A stretch of DNA of 64,000 bases from Treponema putidum (lineage in GTDB: Bacteria > Spirochaetota > Spirochaetia > Treponematales > Treponemataceae). The stretch's first letter is position 1. Every line of letters starts with the position of its first letter. Positions 48,313 through 58,197 of the stretch are shown in pieces. The stretch spans positions 1,299,827 through 1,363,826 of the forward strand of contig NZ_CP009228.1 in NCBI RefSeq assembly GCF_000755145.1, written 5' to 3'. A program made the position numbers and the translations under genes. A model generated the notes under the pieces. The model was not told the DNA's origin, ran no database searches, and saw only the letters and a list, made by a program, of their open reading frames with translations.

Positions 48313-50412
48313 ATGAAGAAAATACAAAGATTCTTTTTTATTTCCATTCCGATTTTTTTCATTTTACTTTTTTTTATTTATTTAGGAGTTTTTAAACAGG
48401 CAGAATATTTTTTTTATGATGATAGAATGAATAGGACTGCTTCTTATTTTTCTCCTTCCGATGAAATTGTTTTAGTTTTAGTAGATCAAAAAAGTTTAAA
48501 CTATGCCGCTTCAGAAAGGGGCTGGAAGTGGCCTTGGCCGCGTGAAGCCTATGCCGAGATAGTCGATTTTTTTTCCAGCGGGGGAGCAAGGTCGGTAGCC
48601 TTTGATATGCTTTTTACCGAACCTTCTTCTTATGGGGCTGATGATGATAAAAAATTTGCAGACTCTTCAAAAGAAAGCGGCATAGTTATTCAAACCGTTT
48701 TTTTTGATAGCGTTCAAGGAAATACCGAAGACTGGCCTGACGCTGCTCCTAAACCGGAACCGATAGATGAAACTTTTTTTAATAAAAACGGATTCGCTTC
48801 TTCTGAGGACTTGCCAGGTATTTTTCCTATAGACGAAATTGCTTCATCTGCCGGCCTTATAGGAAATGTAAACAGTCTTCCCGATTCCGACGGAACTATC
48901 AGACGGGCACGGCTCTTTTATCCATGGAAGAATTATAAGATTCCTACTTTGGGAATTGCTTCTTATTTTGTAGGAGGAAATGAAGATGCGGAATTCCCTG
49001 CAACGCTTAATCTCCGCTTTACAAAAAGTATTGATGATTATATTCCATATAGTGCCGGAGATATTTTAAAGGCTCAAGCCGATATAAGGGCAGGAAGGGA
49101 AAGTGAATTAGATCCGGAAGACTTTAAAGACATGTATGTTTTTTTCGGACTCTATGCTCCGGGGCTTTTCGATATTTGTCAAACGCCGGTTTCAGCTTCC
49201 TATCCCGGGGTAGGTGTTCATATAACTCTTTTAGATAATATCCTTTCGGGTCAAACGATTATAGAAACATCTTATCCGATTAATATTTTAATTATTTTTA
49301 TTTGTATTATTCTTGCCGCATTATTCGGGATTTTTGCAGAAAAAATAAAATCGAGAACTATTTCGATAATTGTGAATGCTGTGAGCTTTTTGCTTTTTGT
49401 TGCCCTCTATCTTTTTATCTCATATTATTTATTCCGTTTTGGAATTGCTATACCTATAGCCTCGGTACTTACAGGCATTTCATTATCCTTTGTTGCCTCC
49501 CTTGCAGTAAGTTATATTGTCGAGGGAAAACAAAGACGTTATTTAAAAAACGCCTTTAAGCAATATTTAAGCCCTGCCGTTATTGAGCAGCTGATAGCAG
49601 ACCCGTCTCAATTAAAGCTCGGCGGGGAGCGTAAAGAAATATCAATCTTTTTTTCGGATTTGCAAGGTTTTACTTCAATCTCGGAGAACTTAAGCCCCGA
49701 AGCCCTGACCGAACTTTTAAACGATTATCTTTCGGATATGAGTAAAATTATTTTGGATTCTGGCGGGACAATCGACAAGTATGAAGGGGATGCTATCATC
49801 GCTTTTTGGAATGCTCCTGCACGAGTGGAGTATCATGCCCGTTCTGCCTTAGAAGCGGCTTGGGCTTGTCAAAAGAAACTTGAAGAAAGGCGTGCCGATT
49901 TTGAAAAGAGGGCTCAAGGCAGACCGTTTAAAATGAGAATAGGGCTTAATACGGGGTTTGCTATCGTCGGCAACATGGGCTCGGTAAGCCGTTTCGATTA
50001 TACAATGCTGGGTGATTCCGTAAACTTGGCCGCCCGTTTGGAAGGTTTAAATAAGCAATTCGGTTCTTACACAATGTGCGCGGAGGCAGCAAAAAAACAA
50101 GCCGAAGAAAGCGGCACTGTTCTAAAATTTAGAGAGCTTGCCCGTGCGGCAGTTGTAGGAAAATCCGAACCCGTAGTTGTTTATGAAGTCATGGACGAAA
50201 AAACTTATAACGAAAAAAAAGCCTTTATTGATTCCTTTGACAGGGGCTTAAAAGAATTCTATGCCGGAAATTTTAAAGAAGCTTTAAATATTTTTTCTCA
50301 AACGGAAGATTTAGATCCGCCTTCAAAGCACTATGCAGAAAAATGTAAGAGTCTTATTTTACAAAAACCGGAAGGTGAATGGACAGGCATTTGGAAGGCT
50401 GATACAAAATAA
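48313..50412 (+). CDS. CHASE2-domain class III adenylate cyclase
   Basis: The 699-residue protein has an N-terminal TM, an extracytoplasmic CHASE2 sensor (about 30-315, with ERGWKWPWPREAYAEIVDFF), three TMs (about 318-410) and a class III cyclase (about 440-640). Metal-binding Asp residues are in IFFSDLQGFTSISENL and KYEGDAIIAFWNAPA. IDKYEGDAIIAFW is typical of adenylate rather than guanylate cyclases. A short C-terminal tail has a TPR-like helix. It likely feeds the two-domain cNMP regulator. Confidence 0.9.
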   Translation: MKKIQRFFFISIPIFFILLFFIYLGVFKQAEYFFYDDRMNRTASYFSPSDEIVLVLVDQKSLNYAASERGWKWPWPREAYAEIVDFFSSGGARSVAFDMLFTEPSSYGADDDKKFADSSKESGIVIQTVFFDSVQGNTEDWPDAAPKPEPIDETFFNKNGFASSEDLPGIFPIDEIASSAGLIGNVNSLPDSDGTIRRARLFYPWKNYKIPTLGIASYFVGGNEDAEFPATLNLRFTKSIDDYIPYSAGDILKAQADIRAGRESELDPEDFKDMYVFFGLYAPGLFDICQTPVSASYPGVGVHITLLDNILSGQTIIETSYPINILIIFICIILAALFGIFAEKIKSRTISIIVNAVSFLLFVALYLFISYYLFRFGIAIPIASVLTGISLSFVASLAVSYIVEGKQRRYLKNAFKQYLSPAVIEQLIADPSQLKLGGERKEISIFFSDLQGFTSISENLSPEALTELLNDYLSDMSKIILDSGGTIDKYEGDAIIAFWNAPARVEYHARSALEAAWACQKKLEERRADFEKRAQGRPFKMRIGLNTGFAIVGNMGSVSRFDYTMLGDSVNLAARLEGLNKQFGSYTMCAEAAKKQAEESGTVLKFRELARAAVVGKSEPVVVYEVMDEKTYNEKKAFIDSFDRGLKEFYAGNFKEALNIFSQTEDLDPPSKHYAEKCKSLILQKPEGEWTGIWKADTK

Positions 50413-50433
50413 ATTTTTAATTGGAATACAAAA

Positions 50434-50571
50434 ATGATAACAGTGAATACTAAATCCAGCTCTGTTAAAGGCTTTAACGAATGGAAAGCAGAGATATACA
50501 CATTTGTATGGAGTGAGGAGTTAAAAGAATATATTCTTTTTAAAAGGATATATGAATATAAAAAATACTAA
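50434..50571 (+). pseudogene. C-terminal remnant of a paralogous lipoprotein
   Basis: A 45-codon frame ends TFVWSEELKEYILFKRIYEYKK, closely like the end of the lipoprotein at 51842 (TVIWNEQLKEYILLKREYKY). It has no signal peptide. It is a leftover of a deleted paralogue. Confidence 0.6.
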
Positions 50572-50630
50572 TTGAATATTTATTTAAATTTCAGTTAGAA
50601 TATTTTAAGTTTATTATACGGAGGAAAAAA

Positions 50631-51842
50631 TTGAACAGAAACAAACTAAAGTTACTGGCAGGCTTAATTTTTTTAGCTTTTTTATTTTCATGTAATAGCG
50701 AGAATACACAAAAACAAAAAAATTTTGCTAAGAATAAAACAACAGAAAGTGCATCTAAGGCAAAAGTTATACTGCCTGAACTTGAAAAAACGCCTGAGCA
50801 AATTATCGAAGAAAAAAAACAAAGCGAAATTAAAATTCATCAAGAAAAAATTGATAAGCTTATAGAAGAAATATATAATAAAAGAGAATCAATTTGGCCT
50901 AACCGTAATGTTAATATATTTTCTAATATAAAAATTGAGGATAATTTTTTTGACAAAGCTGGAATTGTTAATATAACATTCGACGAAGAAAAAAGGGAAG
51001 GTGAGATATATTATAAGAAAAAAGATACAAAAATACTTGAATATAAAATTACTTATAAAGAAGATCAGGCGGGGCATGCTTATTATGTTTCAGAAATTGA
51101 ACTTATAAGTCAAGTCAATATCGGCAATGTAGATAAAGAAATAATAGAAAAACAAATTATTGGGAATCTAACAGATATTTACAGTTACGGTAGCATAGCT
51201 GATTATTTTGTAGAATATGAAGCTGAAAATCATCCCTTAGAATATGATGATTTATGGTCTACCGTCTTGTTCTGTGCGGAAGGTAATTTTACGGATTCCG
51301 GTAGTGACGAGTATTTGGTGCTATTTCATCTCGAAGATGGAGACAGTACGACTTTTGGCACTTATATAAGTGAAGTAAAAATATTTATAGTGCCTAAGTA
51401 TAGGATAGCTAAAGAATATATTTTACATGTTAAAGATATTTATTTCTCTCCCAAGTTTAAAGCAGAAAATTTCGGATTTAGTATTGGCTCAGGTTATCCA
51501 TGGTGTTGCTGCCGGGTTGCTGACTTTAATCAAAACGGAGTAAATGAAATATATTTTTTCTGTGAGTATGGTTATTATGATGAGAATAATAAATATAAAG
51601 ATCATAATTTTTTATTATTTGTGGAATTTGATAAAGATGGTTTTAAAACCAATTATGTTTGCCCGGATAGTTATAATCTGAGTTATGTAGATTGGGAACA
51701 AAAAAGAATTTATATGAAATCAAAGAACTATGAAAATGAAAATGTAGATTCCGATAAATTTGTTTCAGTTTTTTCCTGGGATGAAGATTTACAAAAATAT
51801 GTGCTCTTGAAAAAAACATATGAGCTATGGAGAATGCCTTAA
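50631..51842 (+). CDS. Paralogous lipoprotein with acidic FG-GAP-like motifs
   Basis: Starts at TTG 50631 with GGAGG upstream; 403 residues. The signal ends LFSCNSEN. Two acidic motifs recur in the family: GNFTDSGSDEYLVLF and ADFNQNGVNEIYFF, resembling calcium-binding FG-GAP/VCBS loops. It overlaps the next lipoprotein in a TAATG. Possibly immunity or surface protein; unknown. Confidence 0.72.
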   Translation: MNRNKLKLLAGLIFLAFLFSCNSENTQKQKNFAKNKTTESASKAKVILPELEKTPEQIIEEKKQSEIKIHQEKIDKLIEEIYNKRESIWPNRNVNIFSNIKIEDNFFDKAGIVNITFDEEKREGEIYYKKKDTKILEYKITYKEDQAGHAYYVSEIELISQVNIGNVDKEIIEKQIIGNLTDIYSYGSIADYFVEYEAENHPLEYDDLWSTVLFCAEGNFTDSGSDEYLVLFHLEDGDSTTFGTYISEVKIFIVPKYRIAKEYILHVKDIYFSPKFKAENFGFSIGSGYPWCCCRVADFNQNGVNEIYFFCEYGYYDENNKYKDHNFLLFVEFDKDGFKTNYVCPDSYNLSYVDWEQKRIYMKSKNYENENVDSDKFVSVFSWDEDLQKYVLLKKTYELWRMP

Positions 51843-53191
51843 TGCAAAGTAACAAATTAAAACTTATTTTTATCTTAATATTAGCGGCTTTTATCTTTTC
51901 GTGTTCTAAAGATGTTAAAGAACAGAAGCCTGAGGAGACAAAAGTTGAATCATCTGTAAAAATTGAACCGAAAGAAAATGAATTTTTATCAAAGCCCGAA
52001 TATAACACGCACGTGAAGAGTCCTGAACAAATTAAGGAATTAGAAGAAAAGTATAAAAAAAGTGAAGCATATGAAGAAACGCTCAAGCAGCTTAGAACTG
52101 AACTTGATAAGAAAGAGAGTGATATTATAGCACAAATACCCATAGATGCAACTGTTACAGACCTTGAACATAAAGAAGCTAGGACAGAGGAATATGATTA
52201 TAAAAAAGAAATTTTTAGCTATGTAACTTTTAAGGAAGTGAAGAAAGATGGTAATATTTATTTTTGTAAACAAAAAATAAAAAGCCAAAATGGAGGAACG
52301 TTGGACTATTATGTAAAGTTCGAAAAAAATATATATTATGACTATTATGGAGATTACACTGTTTCAGAGATAGAGCTTACAACCCCAATCGATATAGGAC
52401 AGATAGATGAAAAACTGATTAAAAATCCTGTCCATGGTTCAATATGTAGTTTAAAAACCGATGAAAAAAAAGAGAATATGGTAAAGCTGTTTGAAGAATA
52501 TGAAAATACACATTATACTTTATATCATGAAAATATCGATTTATCTGCAAAATCGCTGAAAGATTATCAGATAAAGTTAGAAGCTGTTGATTATGTAAAG
52601 GGAAATTTTACCGATTCCGGATATGATGAATATTTTGTAGTATTTTGTGAAGAAGTTCCAGGACCTGAATATGGTCAAACTGTGAAAAGAGTAAGATGTT
52701 TTGTAGTTGATGAAGATAAGATAATTAAAGATTACTATATTAATGTTCCTAGTGCCTCATTTTTTCCACCACATATTGAACGTGGCGGTCTTTTTGGACC
52801 AAAAAATTTTGGATTTGAGTTTTCTCAAGGGTGGGTGTTGGATTTTAATCAAAACGGTAAAAATGAAATATATTTTGTAACTCATTTTAATATAGATGGT
52901 AATTCCTTATTTATAATTGAATTTAATAACGAATCTTTTACTACCGAGTATGCATATACTGGATATCGATATGATATAGAATCTGTTGACTGGAATAAAA
53001 AAATTATAGTGTTAAGAGATGGTGGGAGTTTTATTAGATCTGAAAAATTTAAAGGATGGAAATATTGGTATGATACGGTTATATGGAATGAGCAATTAAA
53101 AGAATATATTCTTTTAAAACGCGAATATAAATATGAAAAATATGAAGGGGTTGGAGATGAAGAAAGTTTTGGGCCTGGAATTGGGGCGTGA
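51842..53191 (+). CDS. Paralogous lipoprotein with acidic FG-GAP-like motifs
   Basis: Starting at ATG 51842, 449 residues. The signal ends IFSCSKDVK. A coiled-coil-like region (EQIKELEEKYKKSEAYEETL) precedes the domain with GNFTDSGYDEYFVVF and LDFNQNGKNEIYFVT. The last 35 bases overlap the double-glycine-leader gene, so the two are coupled, as expected of an immunity or partner pair. Confidence 0.75.
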   Translation: MQSNKLKLIFILILAAFIFSCSKDVKEQKPEETKVESSVKIEPKENEFLSKPEYNTHVKSPEQIKELEEKYKKSEAYEETLKQLRTELDKKESDIIAQIPIDATVTDLEHKEARTEEYDYKKEIFSYVTFKEVKKDGNIYFCKQKIKSQNGGTLDYYVKFEKNIYYDYYGDYTVSEIELTTPIDIGQIDEKLIKNPVHGSICSLKTDEKKENMVKLFEEYENTHYTLYHENIDLSAKSLKDYQIKLEAVDYVKGNFTDSGYDEYFVVFCEEVPGPEYGQTVKRVRCFVVDEDKIIKDYYINVPSASFFPPHIERGGLFGPKNFGFEFSQGWVLDFNQNGKNEIYFVTHFNIDGNSLFIIEFNNESFTTEYAYTGYRYDIESVDWNKKIIVLRDGGSFIRSEKFKGWKYWYDTVIWNEQLKEYILLKREYKYEKYEGVGDEESFGPGIGA

Positions 53192-53423
53192 AGAGTTATT
53201 AATGGTAAGAGGCGGAACGGATAAAGCTAAATATAATTCTGTGGGTGAAATTGTAAGAAGAACTAATTTAAAATATGCACAGGGTGTTGTGCGTGAAGCA
53301 GCAATTTACCGGCCTTATGCAAAAGGAAATTTTGACTATGAAGACGCACCAGAAGGTGTAACATGGTGTAATCAATCAAGTTATGATGTAATGGAGGCTA
53401 CGGGAGTCTACAATTATAAGTAA
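53157..53423 (+). CDS. Double-glycine-leader protein with truncated cysteine-hydrolase domain
   Basis: The 88-residue product starts MKKVLGLELGREELLMVRGG, a double-glycine leader like those cleaved by C39-peptidase exporters. The rest contains GVTWCNQSSYDVMEATG, like the catalytic Cys region of cell-wall amidase toxins. The frame ends soon after, without the expected His, so the effector is truncated. ATG 53157 has AAGGGG upstream. The 53424-53535 stretch holds a 31-codon open frame in another phase but nothing recognisable. Confidence 0.6.
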   Translation: MKKVLGLELGREELLMVRGGTDKAKYNSVGEIVRRTNLKYAQGVVREAAIYRPYAKGNFDYEDAPEGVTWCNQSSYDVMEATGVYNYK

Positions 53424-53535
53424 TGAATTATCCGCCTTACAACCTATAACAAGTTTAAATGTTGCGGGGTTTCCTGTAAACGATCTTGCAATAAAAAAAG
53501 AGCCGTTTGGGGTATAAGGAATTTAAATCTAAAAC

Positions 53536-53565
53536 TTGACAACTTTTATATATAGATGTTAAAAT
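53536..53565 (+). promoter_or_regulatory. Extended -10 promoter of the lipoprotein at 53586
   Basis: TTGACA (53536-53541), 18 bases ending TGT, TAAAAT (53560-53565). The surrounding ~65 bases are repeated before 54913. Confidence 0.55.
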
Positions 53566-53585
53566 CTTAAGATATGGAGGTTATG

Positions 53586-54809
53586 ATGCAAAGTAACAAA
53601 TCAAAACTTATCATTATCTTAATATTGTCGGCTTTTTTATTTTCGTGTTCTAAAGAGGTTAAAGAACAGAAGCCTGAGGAGACGAAAGTTGATGTAACTA
53701 CAAAAACAGAGCCTCAGTCTCAAGAAACTCAGCCAAAAGAAAAAGCCGATTTAAAAACGAAAAATTTGACAGAAAAATTAACAGAAGAAAGTAAGACTTG
53801 TCTTTTAAGAAATCTTAACGGCGGACCAAGCAGCGGATTTATGTCGAGGAGCACTCCATATCGTTCAAATGATGAACACTATTACAAGGAAGGAAGTTTG
53901 CTCTTTTATAATTTAAATATAAATGACACTTATGACGAAGTTGTATCAAAACTACGGAAGTTTGGCGTAGATGGATTCTATCCTGCCTCAATAATTATGC
54001 CCAAAAAATTGCAAGAACTTGGTTGTAAAGCATATATACCCGATGATTCATCTTATAAAAGAGACTTAAGTAATGATTTTTATATAATTTTCAAAGATAA
54101 TAAAATAATAAGATTTATAAAATATCAAGCGGAACATACGGCGTTTGAGAAATTTTATAATGCCGGCACTTCTAATAAATTGACCATAGTTGATGATATG
54201 AAAACAGATTCAAGCGGCTATGATTATTATAAAAAGGAAATGGGATGTGTTATTTATCATAATCAGCATTACTCACCTACAGCTTTAACTACAGTAGTTA
54301 TGACAAGAGTCGGTTATGAATCTTATTTTGAAAAAGCAGATAAAATTGCAGATGAGATTTTTGAATTCGGTGATTTATATTTTTATGGACTTAATATCAA
54401 AGATAATATTGAAATAGTCAAACAAAAAATGAATAAACTCAATGTAGATTATGAAGATGAATTTTTTTCTTATCATTCGACTTCTGTAAATCTTGATGAT
54501 TTTATTTATGCACTTAAAACCAAAAAAAAATCTGATTGGGTTGCCTGTTGCGGAAACAAGATAGTTTTATTGGATGTACATACAGACGAAGAAGATTCAT
54601 ATATTTTAATGCAGTATTTTAAAAGAAAATATCCTCTCATCAGTGCCGACGATCCTTTTTATTATTGTTGCGGCACTATGATGGGCCCTTATATATTTAT
54701 TTTAAGGCGGCTTGAAGGTTACGACAGTGATAGAGATGAAAAAGATTATTTATTTTCATTAAATCTTGTAAATGCAGGCATATTTAATTATGGAGGAAGC
54801 GAGAGATGA
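53586..54809 (+). CDS. Lipoprotein with a shared signal but unrelated body
   Basis: Starting at ATG 53586, 407 residues. The N-terminus (signal, lipobox LFSCSKEVKEQKPEETKV) is nearly identical to that of the neighbouring paralogues, but the rest lacks their FG-GAP-like motifs. It has two repeats of a domain starting LLFYNLNINDTYDEVVSKL and LYFYGLNIKDNIEIVKQKM. This looks like a swap of the body behind a common signal. Function unknown. Confidence 0.7.
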   Translation: MQSNKSKLIIILILSAFLFSCSKEVKEQKPEETKVDVTTKTEPQSQETQPKEKADLKTKNLTEKLTEESKTCLLRNLNGGPSSGFMSRSTPYRSNDEHYYKEGSLLFYNLNINDTYDEVVSKLRKFGVDGFYPASIIMPKKLQELGCKAYIPDDSSYKRDLSNDFYIIFKDNKIIRFIKYQAEHTAFEKFYNAGTSNKLTIVDDMKTDSSGYDYYKKEMGCVIYHNQHYSPTALTTVVMTRVGYESYFEKADKIADEIFEFGDLYFYGLNIKDNIEIVKQKMNKLNVDYEDEFFSYHSTSVNLDDFIYALKTKKKSDWVACCGNKIVLLDVHTDEEDSYILMQYFKRKYPLISADDPFYYCCGTMMGPYIFILRRLEGYDSDRDEKDYLFSLNLVNAGIFNYGGSER

Positions 54810-54863
54810 ATATAACTAAAAGTAAAAAGAGGTTATCTGAAAAAGAATTTAAATCTAAAAAAC

Positions 54864-54893
54864 TTGACAGCTATTATACATATATGTTAAAGT
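54864..54893 (+). promoter_or_regulatory. Extended -10 promoter of the lipoprotein at 54913
   Basis: TTGACA (54864-54869), 18 bases ending TGT, TAAAGT (54888-54893), in a copy of the sequence upstream of 53586. Confidence 0.5.
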
Positions 54894-54912
54894 CTCAGAT
54901 ATGGAGGTAATA

Positions 54913-56169
54913 ATGAAAAAAAACAAATTAAAATTCATCTTTATCTTAATATTAGCGGTTCTTTTATTTTCGTGTTCTAAAGAAGTTAAAGAACAGAAGC
55001 CTGTTGAAGCAAAAGTGGAATCATCTGCAAAAATTGAACCGAAAGAAAATGAATTTTTATCAAAGCCTGAATATAACACGCACGTGAAGAGTCCTGAACA
55101 AATTAAGGAATTAGAAGAAAAATACAAAAGAAGTAAAGCATACGAAGAAAAACTTAAACAGCTTAGAACCGAACTGGATAAAAAAGAAAAAATTCTAAAC
55201 TATAAATTCCCTACAGGTGTTACTATTGCTGAACTGGCACAGAAAAGGGCTCCGGTACTATATAGTCCGGCAGATAATCTTAACTTTATTCATTTTTATG
55301 AGATAAAAAAAGATGGTGAATTTTGTTATTGTAAATATAAAGCCTCTACTCAAAACGGAGGAATGCTTGATTATCAGGTTAACTATAAGTGGGATAACAT
55401 TGAACAGATGTATCTTCCCCTCTCCTATGATCTTTTAGGTGAAAATAATATTGGAAAAATAAGTGAAGAACTTATAGAAAACCAAGTGCATGGCTCTTTA
55501 TATGGTATGGAAAACGATGAAAAAAAAGATGAAATGATAAAACTGTTTGAAGATTACGAAAATACACGATATCCTTTATATCTTGAGGTTGCCAATACGG
55601 ATTGGAAGACGGGGGTCAAAACGAAGGGGTATAAACAGTATGATATGAAAATCCTTGATTATGTAAAGGGGAACTTTACAAACTCAGGATATGATGAATA
55701 TTTTGTTATGTTTTATGAAGATGATCCTGATCCGGAAATATATGATCAGTTTATAGAAAGAGTGAGATGTTTTGTAGTTTCTGAAGGTAAGATAATTAAT
55801 GACTACTATATTAGCCATTCCGGAGGTTTTTTTTATCCGGGTCTTAGTAATGATAAACTTTCTGAAGTGAAAGATTTCGGCTTTAAATTTTCACAAGGGT
55901 GGATAGCCGACTTTAATCAAAACGGAATAAATGAAATATATCTTGCCGCTTTATTTACTATAGAAGGCGGCGGGCTATTAATGATTGAATATAATGATGG
56001 AGCTTTTGTTTCCGGTTATGTATATGGTGATCGTTACGATATAGTAGGTATTGATTGGTATAAAAAAATGATTATAATAAAAGATAAGTCGATTAACGGT
56101 GAATGGATAGATGATTATCAATGGAATGATGCTTTAAAAGAGTTTATTTTATTAAAGAGCAAATATTAG
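54913..56169 (+). CDS. Paralogous lipoprotein with acidic FG-GAP-like motifs
   Basis: Starting at ATG 54913 (GGAGG upstream), 418 residues. Signal and linker match the 51842 gene almost exactly through ENEFLSKPEYNTHVKSPEQI, then diverge. Motifs are GNFTNSGYDEYFVMF and ADFNQNGINEIYLA. The end converges on the TPR remnant on the other strand. Unknown function. Confidence 0.72.
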   Translation: MKKNKLKFIFILILAVLLFSCSKEVKEQKPVEAKVESSAKIEPKENEFLSKPEYNTHVKSPEQIKELEEKYKRSKAYEEKLKQLRTELDKKEKILNYKFPTGVTIAELAQKRAPVLYSPADNLNFIHFYEIKKDGEFCYCKYKASTQNGGMLDYQVNYKWDNIEQMYLPLSYDLLGENNIGKISEELIENQVHGSLYGMENDEKKDEMIKLFEDYENTRYPLYLEVANTDWKTGVKTKGYKQYDMKILDYVKGNFTNSGYDEYFVMFYEDDPDPEIYDQFIERVRCFVVSEGKIINDYYISHSGGFFYPGLSNDKLSEVKDFGFKFSQGWIADFNQNGINEIYLAALFTIEGGGLLMIEYNDGAFVSGYVYGDRYDIVGIDWYKKMIIIKDKSINGEWIDDYQWNDALKEFILLKSKY

Positions 56170-56454
56170 GAGGGATTAAAAAATCGGCTAGAGCTTTTTC
56201 GCCTTCATGTACATAATAATACATTTCTCCGCGATTTAGATAGGCTTCGACATAAGCCGGGTCTGCTTCAATGGCTTTTGTATAATAGTATATAGCCCTT
56301 GTACCGTTTTTTTTGCCCTGTTTCCTGCTATGTTAAAATATTCTGCCTGACTGTAGTTTTGTTTTTTATCTGTATCTGTCGTTTTACAGCTACAAATTAA
56401 GATTAGGATAAATAAGAATGAGATTGTTATAAAATATATTTTTTTATTTCTCAT
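56144..56454 (-). pseudogene. Truncated TPR lipoprotein
   Basis: The signal and lipobox (ILICSCKTTDTDKKQNYSQ) match the TPR lipoproteins upstream. After NRAKK the frame shifts at the T8 run (56307-56314). Adding a base gives RAIYYYTKAIEADPAYVEAY and the first TPR before a truncation near FLIPPN. It is a remnant at the module's edge. Confidence 0.65.
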
Positions 56455-56509
56455 TATCGTTTCCATTAATATTCCATTCTTACATTGCAGTACTAAATTT
56501 AATAATTTC

Positions 56510-57178
56510 TTATACGCTCATCCATTTGTCCCAAAAAGCCGAACTCACTCTTACCTTGGGTCTATAAATACTTGTGATATTGATTTCACGGATTTCGTTA
56601 TTTACTTTATACTCAAAAACAGTAATGAATTTTACTTCTTTTATCTTCCTAAAACGTTTTAAATCTTTTTCTTTGTTTATAGTGTCAGGTAGAAATTTCC
56701 CAAGTAAAAACCTGTTTGACCATCCATATTTTGTGCCGGGTCTATCGTCATAAATATTTAGCGGAGTATTTTTATATACCGTCCGATCAAAGTTCTATTT
56801 AAAATTTATATACCCCGGCTTACTTTCTAAAATATTTTCAGAATGTAGTTCCACTCCAATGTCTTCAATTATTAGTGTCCAATGTTTGATATGTATAGCT
56901 TCTATATCATCTCGATCTGTAAAAACTTTTATTAAGATCATTGAAGGAGATTCCATTTCAAAATAATAAAGCTCTATTGCGTGTTTTAAATCACAAAAAA
57001 ATAAAAAACCGTCTTTTGTATATTTTTCAAGAACAGCTGCTTTTTCTCCTGTCTTTATAAACTGTTTAAATTCTTTATAATATTCATGAATAAAGTCTAC
57101 ACTGACATTTGTTTTATGCCATAATACTATATTAAATAAAATGATCAGTACCAGTAAAAATATAAAAAAAGATTTCAT
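56510..57178 (-). pseudogene. Candidate immunity protein interrupted by an in-frame TAG
   Basis: A 221-residue reading frame with an N-terminal TM helix and ending SAFWDKWMSV contains one in-frame TAG (codon 128, near 56795). The downstream part has no Met and reads cleanly (NFDRTVYKNTPLNIYDDRPG). It lies 10 bases downstream of the double-glycine toxin gene, so an immunity role is likely. This break, unlike the others, is not a homopolymer error. Confidence 0.6.
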
Positions 57179-57188
57179 TTAATATCTC

Positions 57189-58140
57189 CTACTTGCGGGA
57201 ATTAACTAAAATCCAATAAGGCACGATATCTACTACAGTATGCCCTATCCCTCTTGCGGCATACTCAGTCCACCTGGGTACATCATACCAATTTTCGGGA
57301 GGAGCTCCAGGATCAATATAGTTATAGGTTCCACGTATTTTATCATCGGTAACTACTCTTGGATTTTGGTCTGCAAGCGATTTTCCATCATAAACAACTT
57401 CCCATCCGTTCGGATGACAATATTTCCTTTCTTTTGGCTCAATACCATCTTGATGAAATATGTCACGGGTTTCTCTCCTCCATTCCATTTGTTCATCTAA
57501 AATAATCTTATGCGTGTATATTGAAGTATCATATTTATTTAATTTATCACGCATTTCATAATGCCACTCTGTGGCACCATACCATATTGTTTGAGGAATA
57601 TTTTCCAATGTTTCTGATAACATATTATGTTGTCTACTGTGAATATCATTAGCCGCGGCTCTGCGAATCATAAGACGCCTCTTGTATTCAGGCGGATTAA
57701 AAATTTTTAAAAGCATATTCTCAAATATTCCGCCTGTTTTTTCATGTATATTTGACTTTGCAAAATTTTGTTTACCATCTATTTTGTTTTTTTTATTATG
57801 TGATTGATTATCCACAGTGCCTATAGTTTTAGTGCTGACATTTTTATTTTCTTTTTTTTTATCATGACCATATTTTATACTTTTTTCATCCTCATATATT
57901 GTATCTTCTTGTCTGTCATAGTTATCGCTTGCTTCCTTATCTTTGCTTTGAGTTTGTTCCTTCGGCCGTTTTTTTTATCGGATTTTTGAGATGGTGTTTC
58001 GGGCTTTGCATTTTCAAAGACTATTTTTTGTCCCGGATGTATCAGATCGGGATTTTCTATACCGCCGTTTATCATATATAGTTCTTCAATGGTTAATATT
58101 CTGATTTTTGATTTTTTATGTTTGAATTGTTTTTCATCAT
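57189..58140 (-). pseudogene. Double-glycine-leader toxin, two frameshifts, LysM mostly deleted
   Basis: From ATG 58140 the restored 317-residue protein has a leader (RILTIEELYMINGG), a stub of LysM (IENPDLIHPGQKIVFENAK), a charged linker, and a C-terminal domain. That domain ends HPNGWEVVYDGKSLADQN, then GTYNYIDPGAPPENWYD and VVDIVPYWILVNSRK, similar to tips of RHS-type polymorphic toxins. Adding one base to the T6 run at 58112-58117 and to the T8 run at 57969-57976 joins the frames. The exact toxin activity is not deducible. Confidence 0.62.
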
Positions 58141-58157
58141 AAAGCCTCCCTAATAAT

Positions 58158-58186
58158 ATGATAAAATATGAATCTTTTTTTGTCAA
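58158..58186 (-). promoter_or_regulatory. Promoter of the double-glycine toxin gene
   Basis: Minus strand: TTGACA (58186-58181), 17 bases, TATCAT (58163-58158), 17 bases upstream of the ATG. Almost the same sequence precedes the 61441 gene. Confidence 0.6.
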
Positions 58187-58197
58187 TATAAAGTTTT

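Noticed and set aside
53424-53517. Open stretch following the GG protein
   Set aside because: It has no start or recognisable motif and could not be joined to the hydrolase domain with one clear indel.
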